The position numbers and the translations under genes were made by a program. A DNA stretch of 64,000 nucleotides, taken from positions 30,778,501 to 30,842,500 of the forward strand of contig NC_072896.1 in assembly GCF_027943255.1 (NCBI RefSeq). Reading direction: 5' to 3'. Of this stretch, positions 35,778-45,843 are shown piece by piece. This DNA comes from Anastrepha obliqua. Its lineage: Eukaryota > Arthropoda > Insecta > Diptera > Tephritidae. Within the stretch, counting starts at the first letter, position 1. Every line of letters starts with the position of its first letter. Under the pieces are notes generated by a model, which saw only the letters and a program-made list of their open reading frames with translations, had not been told where the DNA came from and searched no databases.

Positions 35778-37902
35778 GTGTTATTTCTCTCTATAAATTA
35801 GCAACCACAAGAAAAAACTCAGGAAATATAGCATAAAGTGTATCTAAGTTATATATATATATAAGGTATAGCTCTCTCTCCCCTTTTCCTCTATGTTATA
35901 TCTTTTTTCTCTCTCGCGGAATGAAAATGCCCAAAACGTTGTATGGCCTTGAAATTTTACTCTCCTTTCTCGCTCGTCCACCAACGCCTAAGAAGTTTCA
36001 TTTCAAAAATTGTTATTGTTCAATTAATTGCGCAGGTCCATGCGGATTTTTATTTCGATATGAGTCTGGTGGACGATGTACTTTAGAGTGCTGAATACGA
36101 TTCTGGGGTCCAAAAGTGTCCAAGAGGACATTGTTTTGCAAATATCGGCGGTAGAAACTCACAGAAATGTATTTTTTGGTGCTCTACTCCTTCTTTTCTC
36201 AAAAACCTGACCTGCTATAAACTTAAACTTATACCCAAATTAAACTTTAATAAAAATATTAGCTTTATTGAAAAACAAAAATAAAGAAGTTATAAACAAA
36301 AAGGCGTTAGAAATTTAACGCCCACTGAATGCATTCGAATTGCAAATTATTATGAGCTGGGCTCATATAAATGACTACCCCGACAGTTTTTGGGATCACT
36401 GCTTCCGAAGCAGAGGTAAATTTTTCAAAATTAAAAATGACGATAATCAGCCACTCCATAAATCTCAGTGTGTTCAGTTTGGTGCCACTTGGTGCCCCTT
36501 GTAGATTTTCCGTCCGCCATATTGCCTACGTTATTTTGAAATTTTAAAATTTTCAACGCATTTATAAACAAAGGCCCCAAAAGCTACCGAATAATAATTT
36601 GTACAAGCTTAGTTCAGTCACTCGTAATCTGGCTTTCAAGTCCCATATATGTAAACCAAATATCAAAAAAGTAAATTTGGTAGTTCTCTACTATTTAATT
36701 ATCGTTGTTACCACTACCGAGATTTCACTGTATGTTTGCATAGAGGAATGCCAATCTGTCAATCTCCAGCCTCCACATTTCAACACAATTCTCTTACACT
36801 CCCTTCGACTTATGTTGACTTTATTGTCACATTGCCACGTCTGTGCACACTGGCGGCAAGACAAATTCAAACAAATTCAATTACCTTCAATTAGATTTCG
36901 CTTGTTTGGAGTCCAAATTGAAAATTTTGATTTGTGCTAGATAAGCACCAGTTGAAAAATCATAGTTAAACAAACGCATTTCAAGGACTTAATTAGTGCC
37001 AGTTGTAATGTAGCTTGCAGCAGCAGCGGCGCAAAGCATTTTTGTGAGAAGGCAGAAATGCACTCAGAGGTTTGTCACTGACTGTAGTCAACCGAGCGCT
37101 ATTAGAGAAACACCCTTCTTCTAATATTTTCATTTTCATTCATGATTGGCTTTGATTCATAATGGGCTTTGAACCTATGGCCAATCGAATTTAATCTTGC
37201 ATACTGCAACTCGCCTATAGTGACCGCCAAAAAATGAATTAATGACGAAGCGATAAAAGATTAAGCTCAAAATTAATGTAATAATTTAATTTGTTTTAAT
37301 TTTTCGACACTTCTCTAAAATGATTTATGTTCGCTGAACTCTTTTCTTGTATATTTATGTTAGACAATTTGTAAATAAAAGCCAAAACTTGTTTTATAAA
37401 AAATAAACAAAAGCATAGTCTAGCAACATATTGACATTTATCTTAAAGAGCTTATCTGTCCAGAGCGCTAAGTTACAAGGTGGACAAGAGTAGCGGTGAT
37501 CTAAGTAGCGACTGACGTCATTGTAAAAAAGCGGCCGAACGACAAAAAGCAAATGCAACAAAAATTTATTTATTATGAAAAAACACAAAATAATAATAAA
37601 ACTATGTAGGAGGATGAAAGAAATACAAAATGAAAGCATTAATAAAAGAAAAATAAAGCTTTATAATTGAAATATTGGTAAAGTTAGAGTTCAAGTTATG
37701 TAAGTTTTTTTAGATATCTTAGAATAGAGACAGATCAAACATTACACGAATGATGTGGAAGGCAAATATCTTGTGGACTGCATTAACATTCTGTTGTGCT
37801 GCCAAAAATATGTTGCGCTCATACTGTGCAAATACCAACAACTATTAGCAGACCCTTGAGTAAATTGCATACGAGTGGCTGAGCTACTTGTACTTAGGAG
37901 CA
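35778..37902. other. No recognised genes
   Basis: The frame at 36599-36940 (113 codons) has no motif and lies in ordinary AT-rich sequence. Confidence 0.5.
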
Positions 37903-37906
37903 TTAA

Positions 37907-38300
37907 GGGGGCAGATACCTGTAATATTTGGAAAAAAATTTTTTTTTTTTTGATAAAATGTTAATATAATATAATCCTTTAACTTACACCATATCAAGCG
38001 TTAAAAAAAACTGAAGCAGGTGAGGTACCATGAAGTATCAAGTATATCAATGCAAAGTGGCGATACCTTGCGAACGATACACATGAAAGCCAAGTTTTAT
38101 CCGCTTTTCTTTTGCGTAAAACCTGAAAAACAAATTATTTCCCTATATCTCGAATACCCCTCTTTAGAAAAATAAATTAAACCCATATGACCCCAAATAT
38201 TTTTCGTGTAAACTAGTGTAATCTAACGAAAAGTTTCAAGTAAAATTTAAAAAAATCGAATTATCTATAAAATCTATAAAAAAACAAATTATAACTAACA
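37907..38300 (+). mobile_element. possible TTAA-type element end
   Basis: A TTAA at 37903-37906 is followed by GGGGGCAGATACCTGTAATA and long A/T runs, a layout like the left end of the element at 17743. No matching right end was found, and interior similarity is weak. Confidence 0.25.
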
Positions 38301-38468
38301 TTCTAAGACGCAAAGCACTTTTAAAAGCGTGAAAATACATTATTCTAAAAAGTCTTCTATAATCTATTCAGTTTAAGTAAATCAGTAATAATAAAAATAA
38401 AGAAAATTAATGTAATATGTATATTATAATCTCAAAAGCATTAATAACAAATGCTCACGATTAAAAAT

Positions 38469-40140
38469 AGGTTAGGTCAGGTGAGCCAGGTTGGCAACAA
38501 GCCACGCATAGACCTTTTGGTCCCTAGCGATACCCATGGAGACCGACCTCTATGAATACCGAAAGAAGACATCATGTAGGATGTCAGCGCTTTTGCCGAA
38601 TCTTAGCAGAGCTGGGAGATCCACTTTTGAGACGTCCTCCAGACCCTCAAACAATGAGGCTCCCAGACATTTTAAACGCGTTTTTAATAATGCCGGACAA
38701 ACGCACAGAAGGTGTTCTAAAATTTCCTCAACATCCTCTCTACGTTTCCTGCATTTGTCCGTGTTAGCAATCCCTATCTTGTACGCATGTGCAGCCAATA
38801 GATTGTGACCTGTTAGCATACCTATGATAATTCTGCAGTCCTTTCGCGAGAGCGTAAGTACGAATTGAGTCAGTTTTTTGTCGTTAGTTCTACACACAAC
38901 TTTTGCTGTTTTGCATGTAGTCAAATTAGTTCACCTAGCTTCCACTCGCTTTTTCATGTAATCGTCTATTTCATTGTATATTGTATTTAGCGGTTTTGGT
39001 ATGTCGTTGTCTTGTTCAAAAGGCTAACAGCACTTTTTGCTATCTCATCTACTATTTCGTTCCCCATAATGCCTTTGTGACCAGGTACCCAGTAGATGTG
39101 CAGCCTACTGTTTGCGGCTAGCCTTTCTATGGGCTCCCTGCTCCGTCGAACATTTTTGGACTTAATACAATATGAGCTTATTGCTTTTATTGCTGCTTGA
39201 CTGTTCACGTATATTTTAATTGTTGAGTTCTTTCTTCTTCTTCTGTAGACTAGCTCCGCGGCTTTCCCCACAGCAAAAACTTCCGCTTGGAAAATATTGC
39301 TGTTGCTAAATACCCGCTCCCGTACCATCTAAAGTTTTAGAGCCGCCTGTATAGATGTGAAAAGTCCTATAGCCAGGCTTCATGCCTTTGTGCCATCCCT
39401 CCTCTTCAATTGTAGTGTGAAACCTTCTCTCCCAATTGAGGTACGGAGTCATATAGTCTGTGCAACCTGAGCTCCACTTTCCCATTGAGCTATGACCGAA
39501 GGTTCTGCAGGTGTATACTCCAGCAGCCACTAATCTCCTCGCGGATTCCGCTGCCAGGTTTTCCGCCATAAGGTCAATAGGTAGCATGCTGAGTATCATT
39601 TCCCCAGCGTCGCCGTTGGAGTGGTTTTCAGCGCTTCTGTTATGTACAGAGCAGAGCACAGACTTTTCTTGTCGCAGTCCTCCATACTAAGGCCCCATAC
39701 AGCAATATCGGTCTAACTACTGCCGTGTAGCACCAATGCATCAGAGAGGGTGATAGACCCCAAGTAACGCCCAGCATTCTTTTACATACGTACAACGTGT
39801 TACTGGTCTTTTTCACTCCTTCCTCAACATTGCGCTTCCACAGCAATTTTCTGTCTAGTATTAGTCCGAGGTACCTTGCATGATCTTTGAGACGTAGTTC
39901 GTTGTTGCCTAGCTTTGGGAGGTTCCACGTCGGGACCTTGTGCTTCCTGGTAAAAAGTGCCATGTCCGTTTTTCCGGCGTTTATCCCTAGCCCTACGCGA
40001 GATGTCTATTGGTGTATCATTTTAAGTGTGTTATTCAGCACATTACTGATGGTGTCCAGGTACTTTCATGTAACTACTATAGCTATGTCACCTGCATATG
40101 CCACTAGTTTTGCTTCCCCTCCGTCAAATTTCGATTAAAA
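38469..40140 (-). pseudogene. RNase H-bearing LINE ORF2 (LOA-like), 3' half
   Basis: The minus strand from about 40130 reads AYAGDIAIVV (palm box, normally YADD, so one aspartate is a glycine), then LGLILDRKLLWKRNVEEGVK, TSNTLYVCKRMLGVTWGLSP and VVRPILLYGALVW. The RNase H follows: FHIYTGGSKTLDGTGAGI (first catalytic Asp replaced by Gly), FQAEVFAVGKAAELV, IKIYVNSQAAIKAI (Asp replaced by Asn) and WVPGHKGIMGNEIVDEIAK. The terminal part has GMLTGHNLLAAHAYKIGIAN and HLLCVCPALLKTRLKCLGAS. Frameshifts fall near 39650, 39320 and 38950. The 3' end is near 38469, at GGTTAGGTCAGG. The missing catalytic residues mean that it could not act even if reading were continuous. Confidence 0.9.
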
Positions 40141-40660
40141 ATAACACCAAGTTAATATTTTTGTGAAAGTAGTTCTAAAAAGCTTCATTTGGCACTCGTG
40201 AAAACCAGCAACGATAGCAACTGCAACATAAATTGAAAACATTGATAAAAAATAGGAGCCCTTAGATGAAGCCACCACTTGCGCTACAAAAAGAAGAACA
40301 ACAATGTAACAAAACTATGTAAAATAAGTTGGATAACAGAAATTTTAGCAGAGGACTGTTATTTAAAAGGTGGGAAATGTTAATTTTGCTCAGCTACTGT
40401 AAGTCTGCCTTTGCATGACTGGAGTGCGCATTGAAGCCTGCGCTTACATAGAAGAGAACCTTCTTAGAATATGTCTTACAAATTCCATTATATAGTAGAG
40501 GTCCACTGATACTCTACCTCGACAAATAGTTCCGAATTCCTTTATTTACGTTTGATACAACATTTTTTGAATTTTACATTTTCAATAGTGGTATTCTTAA
40601 CAAGTTTCTAGGTTTGGAGAAAAACTTGGATTGTTTCAAAATATATTTCTCCAACTTCGT
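40141..40660. other. No recognised genes
   Basis: AT-rich sequence between two LINE fragments of opposite orientation; no motif is recognised. Confidence 0.5.
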
Positions 40661-40664
40661 TTGC

Positions 40665-41616
40665 AGTTATTGATTCTCATGGAGCAAGAATCACAGCAGG
40701 TATACTCCCCAGCTATTCTTCCGTCTACACAGCTGAAGCTGCAGCAATCTTCAACGCAATCATCTTCGCAGAAAGCAACATTTAAAAGCCGTAATTTGCA
40801 CCGATAGTAATTCAACCCTACACTCCATAATGAACAGAAAGAACAAATCTTACTTAATCTCCTGCATACGAAGCAAACTGATCCGTAACTGCAATCGTGT
40901 GAAACTTATGTGGGTACCAAGACATGCGGGGATCAAAGGGAATGAACTGGCGGACGAAAAAGCAAAGCTAGCCTCAAAGCAACCCCTTATAACCTTTGAA
41001 TATATCACTAAAAAAGACATATACAACTTTGTATTGCATCACCAACATAACACACTAATGGCATTATGGAGTTGCAACATACACCAATATACCACACATA
41101 ATCCGCACAGGACAACACCAAACTCTCCAGCAAGCTGCCGTTGCAACGACGTCAAAGCATTCGTCCGCTTACGCCTAGGACATACAAACGCCACACATTC
41201 GTATCTAGTACAGCGTTCCAGTTCCAGCCCTCGCATTTGCTGTCACTGCCCGAGATTGGCCTTAACCGTCAACCACCTACTTGACGAATGTCCACATTTC
41301 GCAGCAATAAGGAAAAATATCTTCGATAGCTAAACCCCTTCTTCGCTATTAAATGCTACTTCTTCAGAAAACATATTAAAAATATCGGAATACTTATTAC
41401 GAACAGGATTAAAACCCTTAATTTGATATGGACAACTACATCTTAATAGCTAATTTCATCATACCCTCACTCTTACGTTTAAGTCTCAACTAAATTATCC
41501 TTCTTTAATTCCGCATCAGCGAGCCAAAGGCCCTGGCAGGCAGTGCTCATTATTTCGTTTAAAAATAATTTATTGCTTTTCCTCATTATAAATAAATAAA
41601 TAAATAAATAAATAAA
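40665..41616 (+). pseudogene. RNase H-bearing LINE ORF2, 3' end with tail
   Basis: Plus-strand reading gives VYTAEAAAIFNAIIFAE (RNase H E block, 40725) and, after a frameshift near 40785, VICTDSNSTLHSIMNRK (D block). A 167-codon frame (40830-41333) then carries LMWVPRHAGIKGNELADEKA, the RNase H C-terminal motif with GNE and AD intact. It continues DVKAFVRLRLGHTNATHSYL and ICCHCPRLALTVNHLLDECP, the CCHC knuckle. The 3' untranslated part runs from 41336 and ends in an (AAAT)n tail at 41590-41615. The reverse transcriptase and everything upstream are lost by 5' truncation. The element would have been an I/R1-type LINE; the clade is inferred. Confidence 0.88.
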
Positions 41617-41814
41617 AAATATTTCTTCAAAGTTTGTCTATCGAACTTATTTTATAAATTAACTGTCAATATTAATAATATGTATTATAGTAATAAATGA
41701 ATTATTTCATTCCCGTGTTAGAGAACAGAAAACCCTTTGAGATGAAGTTTCCTTATAGGAAAAACTCAAGTTGAGACTAAGTAAATGAGGGGGAATTAAT
41801 TCCCTTGTAAAGGT

Positions 41815-42564
41815 TGGCCAGATTAGGGTATGGGTTTGCACTTTCAAAAAATTAATTTTTTTGTTGTCTTATCTTATTGTTTAACATTTCAAGAATATAT
41901 TCCCAAAATTTTAAGCCGATCTGAGCAAAACTTTTGGAGTTATTGTCCAATTAGTCTCGCGTCTTAGCTCTGACAAGTGCGAGCGTTCGGGAAGGCAGCG
42001 CGGCTGACAAGTTTTTCTCAAAACTACTTTTTGAAAGTCGGTGATCACTGCCATTAAAAACTATTGTACTTGATCGATTCATTCCAAACTTGGCATACAT
42101 GCCTGCCCCCAACGCTTAGTTTATATTTTTTTTTGACATGAAGGGGGTTTCCCGCCCACAAAATGGCGGAAATTTTCGTTGAAAATAGAAGTTTTCTCTT
42201 TAGACCCCCGCCAAAAATTTTTAAACGAAGAAAAAAATAAGCGGACAACGTTTGGGAAGAAGATTTAATGATGATGATGATGATTTAATGATTCTTTGAC
42301 TAAATTTGCATTGGTTTTGGTTTCAGATGATTTCCGACCGAGATACAGTGATCACTGCAAAATACTTTTTTTTTCAAGACGTTCCCGGGCATGGTCTGTC
42401 ACCGGCTTAGTTTTAAGTATTTCCGCATGAAAAAATAACATACTATAGTTAAAAGTATGCTTAATAATGTACAAAAGGCTTTAATAAATTTGCTCAATCC
42501 ATATTTAAGAAAAAAATTCCCAAAAATAGTGTTTTTTTCCGCTGAAACCCTTACCTCGCCCCTC
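41815..42564 (-). mobile_element. TTAA-target miniature element, copy 2
   Basis: Read on the minus strand from TTAA at 42565-42568 it begins GAGGGGCGAGGTAAGGGTTT and continues with CAGCGGAAAAAAACACT, parallel to GGGGGGGTAGGGTTTAGCGC and CTAAAAAAAACACT of copy 1. The block ATCATCTGAAAC is shared. On the plus strand ATTTCAAGAATATATTCCC, AAAATTTTAAGCCGATCTGA and TTTTTCTCAAAACTACTTTT match copy 1. The far end near 41815 is decayed, and its TTAA is uncertain. A short ATG triplet tract (42268-42292) lies inside. Confidence 0.8.
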
Positions 42565-42568
42565 TTAA

Positions 42569-43565
42569 AATTTATTTATTGAATTTAGTGTAAATGAATT
42601 AGATTAACTATTTATTTGACACTGAAGGTTTTGTGTAAGACAACAGAAAAGATACTTTTCCGTCCAAAAGTTCTTGTAACAGGCAACTTACAGCTACTAC
42701 TCAACTCAGTAAGCAGAGAACAACAAGCAGCTCACAAGAAAAATTATACATACTTGCTACTGCAAACAAAACAAGAAGTTCGCTATTTCCATTCGATTTG
42801 AATGCACTATTCTTACTTGGATACATTTTTAGTGAGACCCTTCGAATTTTCAAATATCAACCAACTTCGTGGCGCTTCCACAAAGTTCAATCTTCTAATA
42901 CCCGTAAAAGTTTACAATCACCAGACAAATTTGTAATTTATTGTTGGTGTAACTAATATTTTAAATAGTTGTTGCCGTTGTTGTTGTCTATTGCACAGTA
43001 ACTCCAACACCCGTGCAACATTGTTTAAGCAGTTAAAGTCAGCAATTAAGCGTAGCGAATTGGCAAGCGTGACAAAGGGGGGAAAATAAGTTGGGTAATG
43101 GAACTGAACTACCACAGAAAATACAAGTTACATATTTAAACGAGCCAAAATACTTCATATTTAAAAAGCAATAAAAAACTAGTTAGTGAGATTGTTAGAA
43201 AAAATGCATTTTTGGCAATTTAAACTGTAATGGCTTTAAAGGCAGCCAAAACTTTGCGCAAAACCTAGACCCTCAAAAAACGTGATTCATTGGCGCTGGC
43301 ATTGCATAAGTTTGAAATGGTTGTTATGGTTACGGTTAATATTGTTGCTTTTGTCATTATTGCTATACTTTTTACTTTTTTTTTTTGTAGTTTATTTTTT
43401 TGTTTTATGCTCTTGCGATATTACTTTTGTTTAATTACAAAACACTTAACTTTAACCATTTTCTCATTTTTCTTTGGCATAATGCAATAAATTTCTGTTT
43501 AAAATATTTTCAGAGTGTGTAAGTGGTTAGCGCCTCATTAGTGAGTGATTAACGAATTCTTAGTA
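42569..43565. other. No recognised genes
   Basis: AT-rich, with a T-rich hydrophobic frame at 43290-43490 that reflects composition. Confidence 0.5.
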
Positions 43566-43567
43566 AG

Positions 43568-43866
43568 CTATATATATATATATATATATATAATTGGCGC
43601 GTACACTCTTTTTGGGTGTTTGGCAGAGCTCTTCCTCTTATTTGTGGTGTGCCTCTTGATGTTGTTCCACAAATGGAGGGACCTACAGTTTCAAGCCGAC
43701 TCCGAACGGCAGATATTTTTATGAGGAGCTTTTTCATGACAGAAATACACTCGGAGGCTTTTCATTGGCTGCCGAGGGGCGACCGCTATTAAAAAAATGT
43801 TTTTCTTAATTTTGGTGTTTCATCGAGATTAGAACCAACGTTCTCTCTGTAAATTCCGAATGGTAG
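43568..43866 (-). mobile_element. tRNA-derived SINE copy with (TA)n tail
   Basis: The minus-strand element ends, on the plus strand, in a pure TA run at 43568-43591. It then shows ATTGGCGCGTACACTCTTTT, CTCTTGATGTTGTTCCACAA, the AGCCGACTCCGAACGGCAGA block and CTGCCGAGGGGCGACCGC. At its 5' side it has the reverse B box (GATTAGAACC, decayed) and CCGAATGGTAG. The A box end is lost by truncation. SINEs are transcribed by RNA polymerase III and copied by LINE enzymes. Confidence 0.88.
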
Positions 43867-44159
43867 TGGAAAAATAGTAATTCGAATTAAATTTTTCTTT
43901 GTGCAGATGGTAAAAAATTAAAAATTACACGTGAAGATAGGCTGCTAAGGTATTTCATTATTTATAAGGTAGTATTACAAATTTAGAGCCCGCAATTTAG
44001 TACCTGCAGTGTACGAGCAGACTATTTTTCAAAACGAAACTAAGCCAAACATATTTGAAATAAAACGAAAAGAGTGAGTACCAAAAATAAAATTAAGAAA
44101 ATAGAATTATATGCAAAGTGTGAGTTTAATCGGGAAATTAAAAACCAAACGTCAGCATT
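43867..44159. other. No recognised genes
   Basis: Short AT-rich spacer between a SINE and an RTE-like LINE. Confidence 0.5.
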
Positions 44160-45180
44160 TAAGCCTAGAATAAATATTTTCTTGTCTAAAAATGGTGATA
44201 TACTCATTCTACAAACAGACCACGAAATCTTAGAAAGATAGCGTAAACATTTTGATGGTCCTCTTAATAATAAACATGAAGGCGAGTATCCACCTTGGCA
44301 ACCTTTAGCTACAGTTGAAAACAACAACGTTTTACTAGCATTTGACGAAATTATCGTGGCTCTTAAAAACTGTGAAATGAAAGGGCAAGCGGCAAAGACT
44401 CTTTAGGGGCGAAACTCTTAAAAGAAGCCGACGGGAAACTACACAAATACCTTCATAACTTAATAATAAGCGTTTGAGAAAAAGAATCTATGCCAACTGA
44501 TCGGCCAGTCTGCACAAGCTTTTCAATGCACAAGAAAGAGAGATAAATAAGTGGTTTGCGATATTTATTTTAGTATTTAATCGAAGCTGTTCACGCACGC
44601 ACAAAATCTTCATGAGGGAGCTTTGGTGCTTTTGAAGTAGTACCACATTTTGAGTACTAGGGCGTTATGTTCAAATAAAGCAAGGATTCAACTCCTGCAG
44701 TGAGAGATCGCATCAACGTCGTCAATTTTATGCCTACTTTAGTTTGCTCAAGTTAGGGCTTTTTATTGAAACTACAAAGTTAATTAAGCACAAGGATGTG
44801 AGGTGTGGATTCTTAAGTTTGGTGACTGCGCACAGATTGGTAATATGGAGAGAAACAGTTTGAGAAAGATTTTAGAACCAATGGAAATTGATGACGGTAT
44901 TCATAGAATCGGGTTTAACTCGGAACTAAACGATCTTATTCAGAACGGGACAGCTGTGCAGTTTGTTAAAGCGCAACGCATTAGATGGCTAGGTCACGTT
45001 AACCGTATGGCTGCTGACTGTACCGTGAAGAAAGCCATGACAGGAAAGCTAATGAGTGTGAAAGCCAAAGGCAAATCGAGGAATCGATGGATAGATGCAA
45101 AAAAAGGATATCAAAAATTTGGGAATATTATGGGGGAAATGAAATGGTTGAAGTGCCGGTCTGGCACTCCTCAAGTAGCA
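44160..45180 (+). pseudogene. RTE-like LINE with the reverse-transcriptase core deleted
   Basis: The 5' part reads FLSKNGDILILQTDHEILER, a stop, then KHFDGPLNNKHEGEYPPWQP, and VLLAFDEIIVALKNCEMKG. After a shift come DSLGAKLLKEADGKLHKYLH and NLIISV, the start of an RTE reverse transcriptase. From about 44500 to 44800 there is unrelated sequence. Then the C-terminal part appears: NMERNSLRKILEPMEIDDGI, VKAQRIRWLGHVNRMAADCT and SRNRWIDAKKGYQKFG. The palm with its YADD box is missing. The long open frame at 44803-45441 is LINE only up to about 45130; the rest is read-through into a different repeat. Confidence 0.82.
45141..45179 (+). repeat. short dispersed repeat, copy A
   Basis: The 39-bp stretch starting GAAATGGTTGAAGTGCCGGT and ending CAAGTAGCA is nearly identical to the inverse of 53542-53580. 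It directly follows the RTE-like fragment, so it may be part of its 3' end or a separate repeat. Confidence 0.55.
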
Positions 45181-45529
45181 CTGAAGCGCCGTTTTGAATT
45201 TGTAATTACGCTCCAACGCATCCCGCATTGTAACGCTATCAATGATTTTGAAGAAATAGGGAAGTCGGTGTTATTTTTATTTCAAGTTTTTTGTTTTGAC
45301 AGACATACAGTAGCAGTTGAATTAGTAGAGCGCAACATATTGCCGAGTTTGGACAATAAATTTTTTTTTTTTAATCTTTTCATTTTGTTTTCTTTTTTTT
45401 TCGAAAACATATACTCGCTTTATGCATTTCCTTCTACATAATAAGTTCTCGAAATTTTTTATACAAGAAAATAGGCAACACCGGAGGTGCAAGAAAAATG
45501 AAAAATCAATGAAAATATTCAGCTACTTC
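45181..45529. other. No recognised genes
   Basis: The continuing open frame is T-rich and hydrophobic and shows no domain. Confidence 0.45.
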
Positions 45530-45843
45530 AAACTTAAACACACCGAGTTTAACAAAACGTGCCAGTCGTTTCTTTCTCGTGCTAACCGGCGCCAGTTGGA
45601 CACACCAAGTGAGGCTAAGTCCTTCTCCACCTGATCTTTCCAACGCAGAGAAGGCCTTCTTCCTCTTCTTGTGCTACCATCAGCTGGTACCGCATCCAAT
45701 ACTTTCAGATTTGGAGCGTTTGTATCCATTCGGACGACATGACCCAGCCAACATAGCCGCTGGATTTTTATTTGCTGCGCTATGTCTATGTCGTCGTAAA
45801 GCTCATACAGCTCATCGTTCCATCGCCTGCGATTTCTGCTTTA
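45530..45843 (-). pseudogene. RTE-like LINE, C-terminal fragment
   Basis: The minus strand reads NRRRWNDELYELYDDIDIAQ, QIKIQRLCWLGHVVRM, then STRRGRRPSLRWKDQVEKDL and SNWRRLARERNDWHVLL, the complete conserved C-terminus of an RTE-type LINE protein in one frame. It is better preserved than the pieces at 13.9 and 44.8 kb and differs from them in sequence, so it is a separate family member. A TAA lies just upstream, and no enzyme domain remains. Confidence 0.82.

Noticed and set aside
36599..36940. 113-codon plus-strand frame
   Set aside because: No motif, ordinary AT-rich composition and no supporting exon signals.
43290..43490. Hydrophobic 66-codon frame as a membrane protein
   Set aside because: A run of T-rich codons gives Phe/Leu/Ile by composition. 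There is no other support.
44803..45441. 212-codon open frame as one protein
   Set aside because: Only residues up to about 110 match an RTE-like LINE tail. The rest is T-rich read-through after an unrelated short repeat.
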